64,000 bases of DNA from Ciona savignyi (GCA_000149265.1 CH002993.1:34156-98155); one strand, 5' to 3'; shown: positions 1 through 11,872, counted from the stretch's first letter. A program made the numbers and translations. Notes: generated by a model from the letters alone, not told the origin.

Positions 1-967
1 CTGTCGCTCCCTGGTGTAATAGCCTATTTCGTCTAATTACAGCTGAATGATAAGTTTACGCAGCGCCCACGGAGGACATTGGTCCCGGAACAAATTAACT
101 AAGCGGTGGGTATATTGCCAGGAAATTTAAAATAATGAAATTTATTTCATTTTCCACCAACCCTGACCAGCTATTATTGACCTAAATTCATTTTCAGTTC
201 AATCGGATTTCTAGCACGGAAAAATGTTTAATATAGGACTTCCTGACAGGAAATACGGAATGAGTGATTTTAAGTGTGACGTCAGCATACTCTGTTGGCT
301 ATTTTTAGCTACTATACTTCGGGAAAAAGAATTTTCTGTCGGAGTTCTCTACCACACTTGGTCGATCAATAATTTTTATGTTTAACTTTACTCGGTCAAG
401 TTTTTAAACTTAACGGTTTACAAGAAAACCCTTACAAGAAATGTAAAGAATTAGTATAATTTTTTATCAATTAATAAAAAACTCGACTTTGTAATGGTGG
501 TCAATATTTAAGGGTTAACCATGATAAAGTTTTTTCTTCGTATTTTTATCGTGGAAATAAAAATAAACTAAATCAATAAGATACAATTTATATTTATAAT
601 AAAAGCATCGCGCAGCAAAGTTTAAAGCATTGTACACCGGTCATAGCTTAGTTGGGTAACTTAAAAACTATAATACGGTAGAAGCATTTACAGTTTATGT
701 ATATAGCAATCAAAACAGGAAATACCTGTTTGTACAAAAGTTATGCGAAGCCTTGAACCCTGGCATGCTGGAAACATTTCATCAAATAAGCTGTCAAAAA
801 GTGCAAAGTAAAAGCCAGCAAACGAATTAAACACATTGTTAATTATAACACTAAGAAAAAGATACGAACCAATTGGTGCGGATAATTATTCTTTCTTTGT
901 TTTATTCACTGACGTTTTGAATAAAGTTTTTGATAGCCATAATAGATAAATTACAAAGATATAGAAT

Positions 968-1205
968 AGGAAATTCATGTTTATCACCATGAATGGGAAA
1001 ACCAAGGGGGTTAACACATGGGCAAGCATCAGATCACCTGGCGGCCACCTTCGGGTTACTGATGCTATTGCAGTGTGTTGTGTATGTTACACATCTTTCT
1101 TCAATTTGATAGCATTCATTCTTTCACATGGTTCAGGCAATGTCCGTTAAGTGCCATGCCCAAGGACACAGCCGACTAGCTCGCGACAACTTTTATAATT
1201 GCAAC
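968..1205 (-). repeat. SINE family 1 copy, degenerate
   Basis: Read on the minus strand this matches the body of a repeat seen more than ten times in the window: a segment like CCTTGGGCAAGGCACTTAA, then a GCAATAGC block, then GATTGCCCGTG, ending with a CATGAATATCC-like tail. The copy is diverged. No target-site duplication was identified. Confidence 0.7.
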
Positions 1206-2904
1206 TATTCGGGTGAAAGGCGTCGCACTAAATCACCAGACTAACCAGTCGGACTAATCTTGAAACATTAATATTGCTTTTTCTTCTTAAGCGTAAAATC
1301 GGAAACAAATTGTAATTTCACCACATGTTGTTTCCATTATTTATATTTTGGGTTTTAGCACTGTGTTGTAAAATTGTCCCCTGTCGAAATTTCGTTAAAT
1401 ATTTCTATGTTTTGGGGGAATTACTGTAACGTGTAGAAAAATTAGTTATTTTAGTCTAAGAATGCTTAATAGTTTAGTTTTAGTTTAGTTTAATTTTTGT
1501 TTCCACGATGAAAACACGAAGCGGGACTATTAATAACAATTTGGAAAACGGAAAAAAGACAGCAAAACAACAGTCGTCAGAACACGTCTAAAAGGCAATA
1601 AAGTAATAAAGTTCGCTATAATAAAACGTGGCCGCTGAACCCAAATAAAAAACAAAAAAAAATTGAAAAAATAATTAATTGTTTATCAAAAAAATACACT
1701 ATTACACTAAGCCTCGAAGAAAAGTGTGCGGTAAAGCGACCCGTTAATGTTGCTATGTTGCTACGGCCTAAGAACTTCCGAATTAGTTATTATAGCTGAC
1801 TGGGTCCAACATAGTTGGTAATCACTGTGTTTTTGTACTGGCTTATTTGTTCCGTGTGTTTATTGACAAAAACTGTTTGTTAATAGCAACCGCTACGCTA
1901 CGATACGATACCTACATCACATCGACCTTTTAAACCACAAAAATAAAGATACGTGACAATCATTGGTGTGAGGCAAGCACGATGCTTCAGGGACAAAGTT
2001 GATTTCTCATAAATCCCTGCACTCTGGTCGACCAGTCAGGCCCGTCGAAGGGCAGCGTAACACCATGGTCAGTGAATCCGTTAATATATCTTCTGTTTAA
2101 ATAAGAAATATATTAGGATCGATAAGAGTTTATAGATTTTTTTGTTGAAGGTGATTCTACAGAAATTACCTGTACAGGAAAACCGAACCAAATTATAATG
2201 TAATATACTAAAAGCTGAGATTTCACGTGTTAATTTCGCCGCACTAAAGATGTTTGTTTCTACAAATATTCTCGCATGATTTGTCCGAATACCACGAGTA
2301 AATATCTCTGATCTCTGGTATTGAAAGAAGGTATCATTTGCATCAACGATAATTATTAGAAATCTCAAAATAATTTCGCATTTCTTAAGAGTCCAGTGGT
2401 ATGAAGAACACGAAAATGTTACGAACAACTTGCAGATAATTTGACTTGCGATAGAAAGCGTACGAGCACGTAAATTCTTACTTACGAGCACGTAAATTCT
2501 TATATACCGCCCAAAGCTTTCCATCTAGTTTCTCTCTTAACATTGTCCAACTCGAGAGTTTTTTGTATATTTTTGTAAAACATGTTTACACAAAAAAAAC
2601 ACGCAAAAAAATATTGATCTATTAAAGCTTATATATTTACATTTAATCGTTGAAACGGCGAATCAACTCGAATAACTAACATGAAAAAAATAGTAAAAGT
2701 TGTCTCTGGTCAACGAAGCTGTTGTCAATAATTAGGATTTCATAAATAAAAAAAAATTCATGAGTACCGAAATATACGGTGTAATTAACCTCCTTTCAAA
2801 TACAGCCAAATATATGGCATAGTTTCTTGCTTCCAAAGAATTGTGTATAGCAGATTTTGCAAATCGAACGTGCACAGCTTGGGCATACATAAACGCGTAA
2901 TAAC

Positions 2905-3128
2905 TAAAGTGGCAAAGGGTGTTTCTATAAAAAGCAAAATGATAACAAAAACACATTGATAACACAATTGTAATTGTATAATAAAGTGACAAAGGGTGTT
3001 TCTATAAAAAGCAAAATGATAACAAAAACACATTGATAACATAATTGTAATTGTATAATAAAGTGACAAAGGGTGTTTATATAAAAAGCAAAATATTAAA
3101 AAAACAAATTGATGACATAATTGTATAA
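2905..3128. repeat. Tandem repeat, three copies of about 77 bp
   Basis: Three head-to-tail units start at 2905, 2982 and 3059, each beginning TAAAGTGRCAAAGGGTGTTT. The third is slightly shorter and more diverged. The minus-strand open frames that cross it repeat the same residues and are by-products of the repeat, not genes. Confidence 0.9.
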
Positions 3129-3342
3129 TGATTGGACCCGAAGCGTAAACAACATATGTACAAAAACAGCATGGAATTAATGTGATAATAACAATTATTG
3201 TCTTCCTTTTATCATTGAGGAGCAAAGTCGTTTTAAGTTGCATGCAGTAGTAATGGTCATAACAACATTTGTTTTTAAATTAACAATTTTAACTGGAACG
3301 TAGACTAAGGCCGATTTTAATAGTTTGATGTCTTGTTGGTAA

Positions 3343-3348
3343 TTTATT
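3343..3348 (-). terminator. Poly(A) signal for lectin gene
   Basis: AATAAA on the minus strand, about 55 bases past the stop codon of the lectin-domain gene. The position is typical for a 3' processing signal. Confidence 0.55.
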
Positions 3349-3402
3349 ATTATAAAACAATATACATTTAATTGGGAACTGGCTCAACCAAACTTTAAAC
3401 TC

Positions 3403-5619
3403 TCAAACAAACTTTGTACAGAGATCGGTTGTTTTGTCAGCTTGAAAGTTGGAATAACCATTCCAAAATCCAATATTTTTTGCGCCTTGTTGAAATCTAA
3501 CTTGCATCGCAATTACAGTGCGACCAGCATTGTTGGCAGGATAGTCCGGATGCCACTTCGCAGTAGTGTGGGGATAGGCAGGTAAACCGCCGCTTGATGT
3601 CAATTTTTCATTCTAAAAAATAAACTTTTAAATTGGCGTTTGAACGCGACCGTTACATATATCGACTCTTATATAAAAAAAAACGGTCCTTGTGACGAGC
3701 CCATCATGGGTTCGAAACTTGGCTCGATTAAAAAAAAGGGGTTTGAACGGTCGTGTGGCCGAATGGTTAACGCGACCGATTCATATACCAATTCGATATT
3801 GATAAAAAATGGTCTGAGTGACGAGCTCTTAATGGGATTGAGAATAAGCCAGGTACAAAAAAAAGTTAAAAAAATTGGAGTTTAAAATTACACCTTGTTT
3901 TAAATTGGGGTTAGTATATTTTTGTATTTGGTTTTGCCAATAAGTACTTTTTCGTAAAAAGTCATAAAACGGAATCGAATATTTGAATATCATTTATAAA
4001 AAATAGAGTTTAAGTGTTACACAAAAAAGGATAAATCACATAAGGTTCAAACAAACCGTTGGGTTGTAAATCATCGCAAGCCATATATCTACGTAGCCGC
4101 CACCATCATTAAAATTTTTCCTGGCGTAATTATAAACCACGTCAAACATTTCCCCATCCATAATATCAACCAGTTTTCCGCCAACTTTTCTGCAAGATTC
4201 CGCGGATTGAGTTTGATTTTGTTTTGCTTTCTTCCTTGGCTCAGGCATCCAAATGAATCGACCCTCGTACATGATTCCATTACCACAGTCTGCGAAGACA
4301 AAGATTTGATAATTTTAACGATTTGAATGCAAACACCACTTAAACCACTTGATCCGTCGGCTTTAATGTCCCGAAACAACAGAAATAAAAAAATAATAAG
4401 ATGAACTCTTAGGGGTGTTAGCTAATGTGTATTAGATAGGAAGTGGCAAATTTTGGGTAATTCACCCTTTAATAGAGTTGAAGTTACTTAAATTAAAACG
4501 TTTCTTTTTCTTATTGTTTTTAATGCCTTATACAAAGAGTGTTTTGTATAAGATATACCAAAAGTATATGGCGTGCAGTCAAACTTGTTGGCATAGGTAG
4601 TGGTGGCTAATACATGGTTGATACTTCCTATAGATGTTTGTGTATTTTATATTTTAAGTGATTTCCATGGCTGAACTGATTTAAATTAGTTTTTTAAATC
4701 GATTCTACATTAACCCCTGTCGTTTCGCAACTTGAACATGATACATGTAGTTCCGGAGATTAGATACTGTAGTTCCGGAGATTAGCACGGAAGTCGTTTT
4801 TTTTCTAGTTCATTTTCTAGTTCTACAATTTTTTTACAATACGAGAATAATCCTTACCAGTATCGAAATTTCGGTCTTGCAATATTAATCGGCGTCTAAA
4901 ATGCGAAAAAAACGTCCGTCGTGGTTATATATTTTTAAGTCTGTCAGGAATTTTCCTGTCGAGATTGACTCAAATTTGCCGTTCATTTCAAAACATATTA
5001 ACAGATTAAAAATGAGACAGATCACTGGTCTCTTTAGTATGTTTGCTTATTTGGTATAACAATAAATTTGTACTTACCGCCGAAGTCGAAGCATATCATC
5101 CAATTCACAAGGAGATGCGCATGCCAGCCAAAATCCTTGTCAGATCGCTTTATTTCAAGCCAAAATCCAGAAGAAAGTATTTCGATTACTGTCGCATTGA
5201 ATTTGTGCGGTAGATGTGCGTCGTGGGGCACGACGGTCGCCTCGACGAAAGTCGGTACAAAATTCAAGCACCTTTGGTAGCTAACAAATATCTTCCCCTT
5301 CGCGGTATCCGATCGAGCTTGCAGTGAAGTGCTTCCCCGTTCAGACTCTGAAGAGTTTTAGATTTTCTATAAGTGTCAGAAGGTAAATAACGATCCTCCC
5401 TTATTAAATTTTATCCTTTTTTACAATGACGTGTTTTAAGGACTGTGCGTTTTGCCGTATTTTCCTGTTCCCTTGTCGCTATTTTATTCGCTTGCCATTT
5501 TTAAATACTGGTGCAAAAAATGAATAAACTAAACCCTCAAACAACGGTTTAAACGTGATCTTACCTGACACTGCAAATTTCAAGCAGCACACAGAGAGAA
5601 GTAAACAGAACAGTTTCAT
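3403..5619 (-). CDS. Secreted protein with H-type-lectin-like and C-type-lectin-like domains
   Basis: Four coding exons: 5619-5565, 5347-5078, 4289-4057 and 3612-3403 (255 residues). All joins use GT-AG and keep phase (1, 1, 0). Exon 1 is a signal peptide starting MKLFCLLLSVCCLKFA. Exon 2 (residues about 19-108) has the H-type lectin pattern: a strand pair with a Pro-Thr turn (FVPTF), HDAH, a GFWLEI strand and a closing LLVNWMICF strand. Exons 3-4 (about 109-255) read as a C-type-lectin-like domain: GRFIWMPEP, ESCRKVGGKLVD, WLAMIYNP, RTVIAMQV and a final DLCTKFV. The two inner cysteines of the classical C-type fold and an EPN/QPN motif are absent, so calcium-dependent sugar binding is doubtful. 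It probably acts outside the cell in recognition; the ligand is unknown. The H-type call is less certain than the C-type call. Confidence 0.75.
3643..3870 (+). repeat. Two tandem tRNA-derived SINEs (family 2)
   Basis: Two head-to-tail copies (about 3643-3740 and 3748-3870). The second contains GTGTGGCCGAATGGTTAACG, which resembles a Ser/Leu-type tRNA A box. The first keeps GGGTTCGAAACTTGG, which resembles the B box. Each ends in an A-rich tract. Other copies lie near 11521, 16638 and 41426. They are not functional tRNA genes because the acceptor stem and cloverleaf do not close. Confidence 0.75.
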
Positions 5620-5738
5620 GTTTCGTTCAATTTAAAGTAAATATGATTATCGACCTGCCAAAATTCATTAAAAGTTTCCATTTTCTTTGTACAATACTAC
5701 CTCTCAAAACAATAATACAAATTGACTGCAACTACATA

Positions 5739-5744
5739 TTTATT
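5739..5744 (-). terminator. Poly(A) signal for MARVEL-like gene
   Basis: AATAAA on the minus strand, about 65 bases past the proposed stop codon at 5807, and upstream of the lectin gene start at 5619. It supports placing the last exon of the MARVEL-like gene at 5873-5807. Confidence 0.5.
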
Positions 5745-5806
5745 GCTTCCAGCTACGAACACAAACAGCTTCATCTGAGATAATATCACCTGACTTATTG
5801 CGTTGA

Positions 5807-6676
5807 TTACCAAACTTTACCAGGAAAGCTTTCAGCGATGCTACTTGCTATGTTGTCGATGTTGGCAGAAAACCTATGAAAATTGGTGACGTTTTATCTC
5901 ACACTGCGTCCACACACGTCACTGCTATTCGGTTTAATAAGAGTGCAGTGATTTAAACTTTGTAAGAGTTAGAGTAGGATATTCGCGTTTATTCCAACTG
6001 TTACGTACGATTAATACGTTCCTTATATTTGAAGAACCCATCAATCCACTTCGTTCGTCTCTTATATAGACATATTTATGGAAATTGCTCCGCTAACCTG
6101 ACGCGGGGGCATGAGGTAATCTGACAATTTCCCGTGTGTAAACACAACTTGCGTTTTCCCATTCAGGGATGTCAACATGGATATCCTACTCTATCCAAAA
6201 CGACTGACTTTCCGAGTTTAACTTCGGCATTATGTGTTAACACAAAGGCTGCATGATTCTGGCTTATGTTAGCAAGCAATGTATTTCACTTTTGCGAATT
6301 ATACGACATCAATAAATAAATAACCACGCTTGTTGTATTATTTAAAGTAAATCACACGATTTATTTTCTCTTTGTTGTGAAGACCATCAAGCATGCGTAC
6401 ACTCTGTGTTACAGCCAGTGAGATAACTCCACGGACACTTTCCGAATTTTCTTCGGAAGTAAACAAGAGAGTGTGACGTATGCATGAGAAACAGAATAAA
6501 CGAGAAGGCGGTACATGCTCCAAGTACCCTGTGGATAAAATTTAAAACTGTTTTGAGTTGTTAGGTCTAATCATGAACCCTGCCTAAATATTGATCAGTT
6601 ACACGATACCTAGACTGGGAAATTAGGATCAAATACTATATAGCGGGAACTTTATAACCCAGGCATTCAACAAACA

Positions 6677-6744
<68 letters not shown>

Positions 6745-8617
6745 GGGTTACAGATGATATTACACTGGTAAACATACAAACATTACTATTATCAATAATT
6801 CACTCAATACATTCTGCTAGACTGCAGAAATGTCTGCCATGACTTGACGGGCCGGTAGTTACTAGGTATCGAATACGCAACCTTCAAGCTCGCAACTCGT
6901 CACGCTGCCGAAGTCGTAAAAAAATAAAATATTCCGTAAGATTCTTAAAACGTATACATATGTTTTACCGATTTGTTGTTTCTACTTACTGTGTCAAATC
7001 TTTAACAGCGAACGAAGCGGTAATGGAGCCGGCTACCAGAGAAAACAAAAGGATCACGATGTTATAGCCGATTCCAAATATTGGATTTCGGAAAAACGAC
7101 ATCCACTTGGCCTTGTCGTCCAAACCGCAAAGCAATATAATAAAAAGTAATCTGCAATGGTTTTAGTATGATTACCAAAGATAAAGACATATGGTTCGAA
7201 ATTTATTTCTTAACTGCAAAAAAACTCTTTGGCCGGGGGGAAATAAAAGGAGGGGAAGCGGAAAGGAGGGAAACTGTACTCTAAAATGAACAGTAAGGCA
7301 TGAGGGCTGGAGTTAGGGTTAGTTCTGGGGTTGAGATTAGTGTTTAGGAAAGGATTGAAACTAATTTCCATAGTTTTGGCAAGCAGTTTCCATCCTTCCC
7401 CCCTTCCCGATTTCCCTCCTTTTAGTATTGCCCCTTGGCCGCCCTTTCGTGAACTCCAGAATTGTAGTAAATATGTTTATTCAGCTTATATACTTGAGTG
7501 TTTATTCAAATAGATTTAAGACGCAGTAAGTATAGGCTATATAACCTATAAATCTTTGGTACGGTACAAAATAACTATCTGCGGGTGGGACACTGTATTT
7601 GCGGTATATGCTGGAATACTCCTCTTTAATAACCAGTGTACTGCATATTGCAACATGTTTAAAAGGTGTATACTTTGCTTCAGTTAGAGTTTGTCTCATT
7701 AATCACTGGGTTGTAATTTATATTGGACAAAGTTTTGAACCCACATGTTGCTTAGGTCGTTTTATATAGAATTCGATATAAAGGAATCTGTCGTGTTAAC
7801 TATTCGGTAAGCGACGGTTAAGAGCCTTGTCGGTAGTAACATATACAAGCAAGTGGGTTTATCTTAGATGTTTCTGGAACCCGACGGGTTTTGAAACGAC
7901 TTTTCCCAGTAAAGAAATCTACGTTAGGCGGTAGGTATTATCTAATTTATAAATAGACCTAGTCACAATCCTAAAACTGACTCAGTGATGGATATAATGG
8001 CACTGGTTTTAGAAGCAATCCACGAAATAGATAACAAGTAAAAAGAAGTAATATAATGCGAAACTTGTAACAGTGTTTTGTACTTACGTTGTGAGCACCC
8101 ACGATGTTACGAAGGCAAACATCGGGAACCCTAAGGGACAAGGAAACCTGTACGATGGTTCCGCGTATGTCCACACAACCAGCAGTACCCAGCAAAGAAA
8201 CGAAGAAATAATTTCGAACAGGAACAAAATTCCTTCAAAGGATTTAAGGAAATTCAAAAAAGTTCGACGCTTGTATGAGAACGAAGGTTCGTTGCTGACG
8301 TAATTCGGTGGTGACGTCATTGTTCCTCCAGCCTTGGTTCGCGGCAAGGTCGATTCGGGTCCTGTAGTTTTAACAATAGCGATAGGATGGAATAAATCTG
8401 GTTTAGATTTTGTTTTATCATCGTATTTCCTCTCGGATGCCGGTTGAGGGTCCATAGTTTTGATTTCGACTTCGCTTTGGGTTTCTAACACTGTTGGCTC
8501 GCCGTTTGCAACAGCTGGCGATTCTATCACCTCGTTGCTCGTTTCTTGATGTTTATCCTTCGCGTTAATCCCAGCTGTATTTTCTAGATCAACGTTTTCT
8601 ACTTTACTTTCACTCAT
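5807..8617 (-). CDS. MARVEL-like multi-span membrane protein
   Basis: Exons 8617-8088, 7151-6990 and 5873-5807 give 252 residues with matching phases (2, 2). Residues 1-115 are hydrophilic and acidic/Ser-Thr-rich. Hydrophobic segments follow: one around FLFEIISSFLCWVLLVVW, one around FAFVTSWVLTTLLFIILLC and one around NIVILLFSLVAGSITASF. The spacing, with a short charged loop (GLDDKAKW) between the second and third, fits the MARVEL fold (MAL, CMTM and plasmolipin relatives), which organises membrane domains and vesicle traffic. A MARVEL protein should have a fourth span, which this model lacks. Either one more exon sits in the 1.1-kb last intron or the last exon is wrong; without the last splice the frame stops exactly at the donor of exon 2. 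Exons 1-2 are secure; exon 3 is supported by phase and a downstream AATAAA. Confidence 0.65.
6679..6743. repeat. (AT)n microsatellite
   Basis: About 65 bases of uninterrupted AT dinucleotides in the last intron of the MARVEL-like gene. Length is likely variable. Confidence 0.97.
7231..7440. mobile_element. Foldback MITE, about 210 bp (copy 1)
   Basis: The ends are inverted copies over roughly 55 bases. The left end starts GGCCGGGGGGAAATAAAAGG and the right end finishes TTTTAGTATTGCCCCTTGGC. The centre contains GGGTTAG-like blocks. It lies in the second intron region of the MARVEL-like gene. Two more copies are at 12594-12814 and 46390-46615. No transposase is encoded; the superfamily is not assigned. 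Confidence 0.75.
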
Positions 8618-10004
8618 TTTGCAAAAAAATTACACTCTGAAATCGTGCAATTAATGCTTAATTAGTTTTGCACAATCCATGGGATAACTTGGTTTCGATT
8701 AAAAACAATAATAACGCCACCGCAAGTGAATAAACGTGCAATTTCCATACGTTTCAACAAAAGTTATGTAACCTAAATGTATTCAAAATGCATTTTATTC
8801 AATTACATAAGCTTTGTTTTTTATTATCATTCTTATGTAATGCTCCATAGGTAAGTTAACAAACTTCACGAAAGTAAACTGTTCACAATATAAACACACC
8901 CTACTCTTTTTTGAAATTTAGATAAAGACGCTTATACTATAAGAAAGCGTCTTAGCGGTCTTACGGCCAAGGCTATACGCAATCAATCTAAAATTCAGCC
9001 AACTTTAGCTTAACTAGCCGCGGGCATACAGTCATACGCAAACAGATAAATCGTCGAACTTATGTATAACACAAGCTAAACATAAAACCTCGCATTCCGA
9101 TGTAAGTTACAACCTGGTTCCATTACAGGACTAATACTAACCTAGTTTTGAAAGTGTAAACGCAAATATCCTAAAAGCCACAAGGAACATCAACAGAAAA
9201 TCTTGTTTTTTTTACTATTTGAACAAATACAAGTACAAGTCACGCAAACTATCAAAAATGTGAATCCAATTTGATTCGATCAACCCGTTATCGAGTGTCG
9301 TTTAACTGCTAAAACCACTGGTACACAAATGCACAAACAACTTTGCTTCAATTAAACCTTCATGCTTTTGACGGAACAATTCTAAAAGGCAGATAAAGAT
9401 ACCGCGCTAAAGTAAGATTTTATATTAAGGATGGGAATGCTTTGAACTTCAGTTTTCATGGCTTGATCCCACTTATGCGATGTCTTATACAGCCTTGACT
9501 GCTGTCACTTTCTCTCGTGGTTATATTGTCTGCAACACAACTGGTCTAATTGCTGCTGAAATCGACGCGGTTCTCAAGAGAGTTCGGTCGTAATCCGCAA
9601 GTTGTAAACTAAGCGGTGACGAACTTAGTACAGCTCGAAGCAAAACGCCGCTGTTCTACAATCGACAAAGTGTGAATGAATGATCTTACACGATCGGGAC
9701 GACACCTTTGAAGCAATCTAGGTTACGATGTTCATGTTTTACATCGGTAAATAGTAAAAACTGAAGAGGCGTTATCACACGGACACTCGTCAGATTATAT
9801 TGCGTCTATATTCGAGTTTCCGAAGGGATTACAGTGAGTTGTGTATTATTAATGAGTTCTTGCTGTTTTAGCTCAGTCCTTTAAACTACTTGGTTTCGCA
9901 AAGTTTTGATTTACCAACTTTTTGTTAAAAACCCACATAGTTTTGTAATCGTCGTAGCCAACTTAGCTACACGGCAATTGCAGCGAAATTTTGCTCATCG
10001 TAGG
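8618..10004. other. Upstream region of MARVEL-like gene, no gene seen
   Basis: AT-rich, no open frame of note on either strand. Probably the 5' untranslated region and promoter region of the minus-strand gene starting at 8617. No clear TATA box was identified. Confidence 0.5.
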
Positions 10005-11099
10005 TTAACTCTTTCCCTCCCAACTCGCCATATATGGCGAGTTGGTGGGAAAACATGGTATCCCGTCTGTCCATAAATGGATACAAATCTAAAACACGAT
10101 TTCTCCGCAATGCGTAATGGTAGAGACCTCAGCTATGGCTCATTCGATCAAGGAAACCCTATATTTTATTCTCTGTGATTATCGTGGCGAAATATTAAAA
10201 ATGCAAGGAGTGATAGCCTTTCTTTTTCAAGGCTTCGCCTCTTATTTCTATCGATTTTACACGAATTTACACGTGACTAACTCAGCCAATAGGAGTCGTG
10301 TTAACTTGCAGAGAAGCTCTTTTTGTCAAGCAAGTCTTTCTTTACATTCTCTGTGAATTTCGTGCCGTTGAGATAAAAAGGAGAGCGTTGGTGACGTTTT
10401 CGCAGCAGGCGGTTATGCTTCGTGTTCACCAAAGCATGAATCCAGCTGGGCCTGCTGAGCGCACGATAAAGAAAAAGGCGGCGAGACTAGCTAGTTCGAC
10501 TTCGGTGTGCCCTGCTTTGAAGAATATTGGATATAGTATTTGCGTTTGTTTGGTTTTGTATGCCCTTTTTACACTTCCTTCACTGTTCTTTTTTATACTT
10601 TTTACTATTTTAGTTCTACAAAACTAAAAACTTCAATGCGTTTTGGTTCAAGTTTTCATAATATAGTCAGAAAAAAGGGAAATTTCAATTACAAATAGTA
10701 AAAAAACTACTGAAGATAGAAATACAGTTCGAATTTTCCTGAGTACAAAAACTATTAGACAATCTACATTCCAATTTTCATATCATTTGGGCATTACAAT
10801 AATAAGTGAGTATTTCGTTTGTCAGTGCACCTCAAATTTTTCAAAGTCGAGCAGAATTTTCTTTGCATAAAAAGTGGTGTTCACTAAAGTTTACATAATA
10901 TATTCTTTATTAGAGGTAGATTTTAGATGTGCAGCTTGTTTAAAAGAGGGATAAATTATCTTTCCAACCATACTAAATATTAAATCATAGCATAAACTTT
11001 AGAAAAACTGTGCTAATTTGAAAATGACTAAAAATTGTAAAAAACACTGCGGGACAGCATGTTTGAATTAATGCATTTGGCCGGGAGTGAAAGAGTTAA
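10005..11099. mobile_element. piggyBac-like non-autonomous element
   Basis: Bounded by TTAA at 10005-10008 and 11096-11099, the target duplicated by piggyBac transposons. Just inside are 13-bp terminal inverted repeats, CTCTTTCCCTCCC on the left and GGGAGTGAAAGAG on the right (12 of 13 positions match as inverted repeats). A perfect 26-bp palindrome sits at 10020-10045. The interior holds overlapping plus-strand open frames (10117-10356 and 10298-10627) with no recognisable transposase catalytic segment. It is most likely a deletion derivative mobilised in trans. Confidence 0.8.
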
Positions 11100-11379
11100 A
11101 CGTAAGCATTAGAGCAAGAAAAAAGGTTGGAGCTGTTTGATAAGACAAGTAAAAGGGACAATAAAAAACTGTTACCTCTTCGAAGTTAACTAACTGGTCG
11201 GATTTAGCTAAACATTCGTTGTCTCTTTGGTTTGTTTTACTTCGTAATTAAGGCAAGTGTCCGTTTGAATACGGTTTTTGTGAGAAGCAAAAAATAAACC
11301 AATTTATTCATTATACCCTGGCCCGATTGGGTTTTGGGCATGCCAAAGACAAGACGTAAGAACGCTTCAAACTCACAAA

Positions 11380-11500
11380 CTGACTGCAATCGCTCCGGCA
11401 ACCCTATGGTGGGCGTTAGGTAATCTGACAACTTTCCTTGTGTTATCGGCCCTTGCATTTGATGAAGATATAACCAATACCACATTCATTAAAAACACAG
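11380..11500 (+). repeat. SINE family 1 fragment
   Basis: Contains the diagnostic middle block with CTGCAATCGCTCCGGCAACC, followed by a GGTAATCTGACAA-like segment. Fragmentary and diverged. Confidence 0.6.
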
Positions 11501-11520
11501 GTGTAAAACAAACAATGAAT

Positions 11521-11660
11521 TTACGGTCGTGTGGCCGAATGGTTAACGCGACCGATACATATACCATTGTACAAAAAAGGTCTTTGGGGCGAGCTTAGCA
11601 ACGGTTCTCTGGGGCGAGCTTTAGCAACGGTTCTTTGGGGCGAGCTTAGCAAATCACTGC
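11521..11660 (+). repeat. tRNA-derived SINE (family 2) with internal tandem expansion
   Basis: Begins with GGTCGTGTGGCCGAATGGTT as in the other family 2 copies. Its middle segment is amplified into three units of about 25 bases (11579-11602, 11603-11628, 11629-11653), each containing TTTGGGGCGAGCTT or a close variant. It ends in an A-rich tract. Confidence 0.7.
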
Positions 11661-11872
11661 CCGATAAAAAAAAATACTGAAACGGTTTTAGGGTTTTGGG
11701 GCTTTTTATTTGGATCACAATTTACAAAATGATTCTTTGGCTGTAAAGCATAATTTGAACATATGCACATATATGTACGGCTATTTAAAAACAGGTGCCA
11801 TGAACTAAACGACAATAGAAATATCCAAATGATCTTGATTGTTTTAACATTAAATAACACGGTATCGCATAC

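Larger units (their letters stand above)
1..3402. other. Non-coding stretch, no gene recognised
   Basis: AT-rich DNA without an open frame that resembles a protein or is flanked by convincing splice sites. The longest open frame (2081-2524, minus) has a low-complexity, I/F/K-rich translation typical of chance frames. The stretch holds a degenerate minus-strand SINE (about 968-1205), a 20-bp direct duplication (2461-2480 and 2483-2502) and a 77-bp tandem repeat (2905-3128). It may contain 3' flanking or regulatory DNA of the lectin gene that ends at 3403. Confidence 0.6.

Noticed and set aside
2081-2524. 147-codon minus-strand open frame
   Set aside because: Composition is typical of chance frames in AT-rich DNA, with no domain, no splice partners and a direct duplication inside it.
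2732-3243. Overlapping minus-strand frames of 86 and 152 codons
   Set aside because: They run through the 77-bp tandem repeat and encode the same repeated segment; they are repeat artefacts.
3640-3885. Possible tRNA gene (A-box-like and B-box-like blocks)
   Set aside because: Two tandem SINE copies with poly(A)-like tails; the cloverleaf does not close and related copies are dispersed in the window.
10117-10627. Possible piggyBac transposase fragments in two plus-strand frames
   Set aside because: No catalytic Asp context or recognisable transposase segment could be seen.
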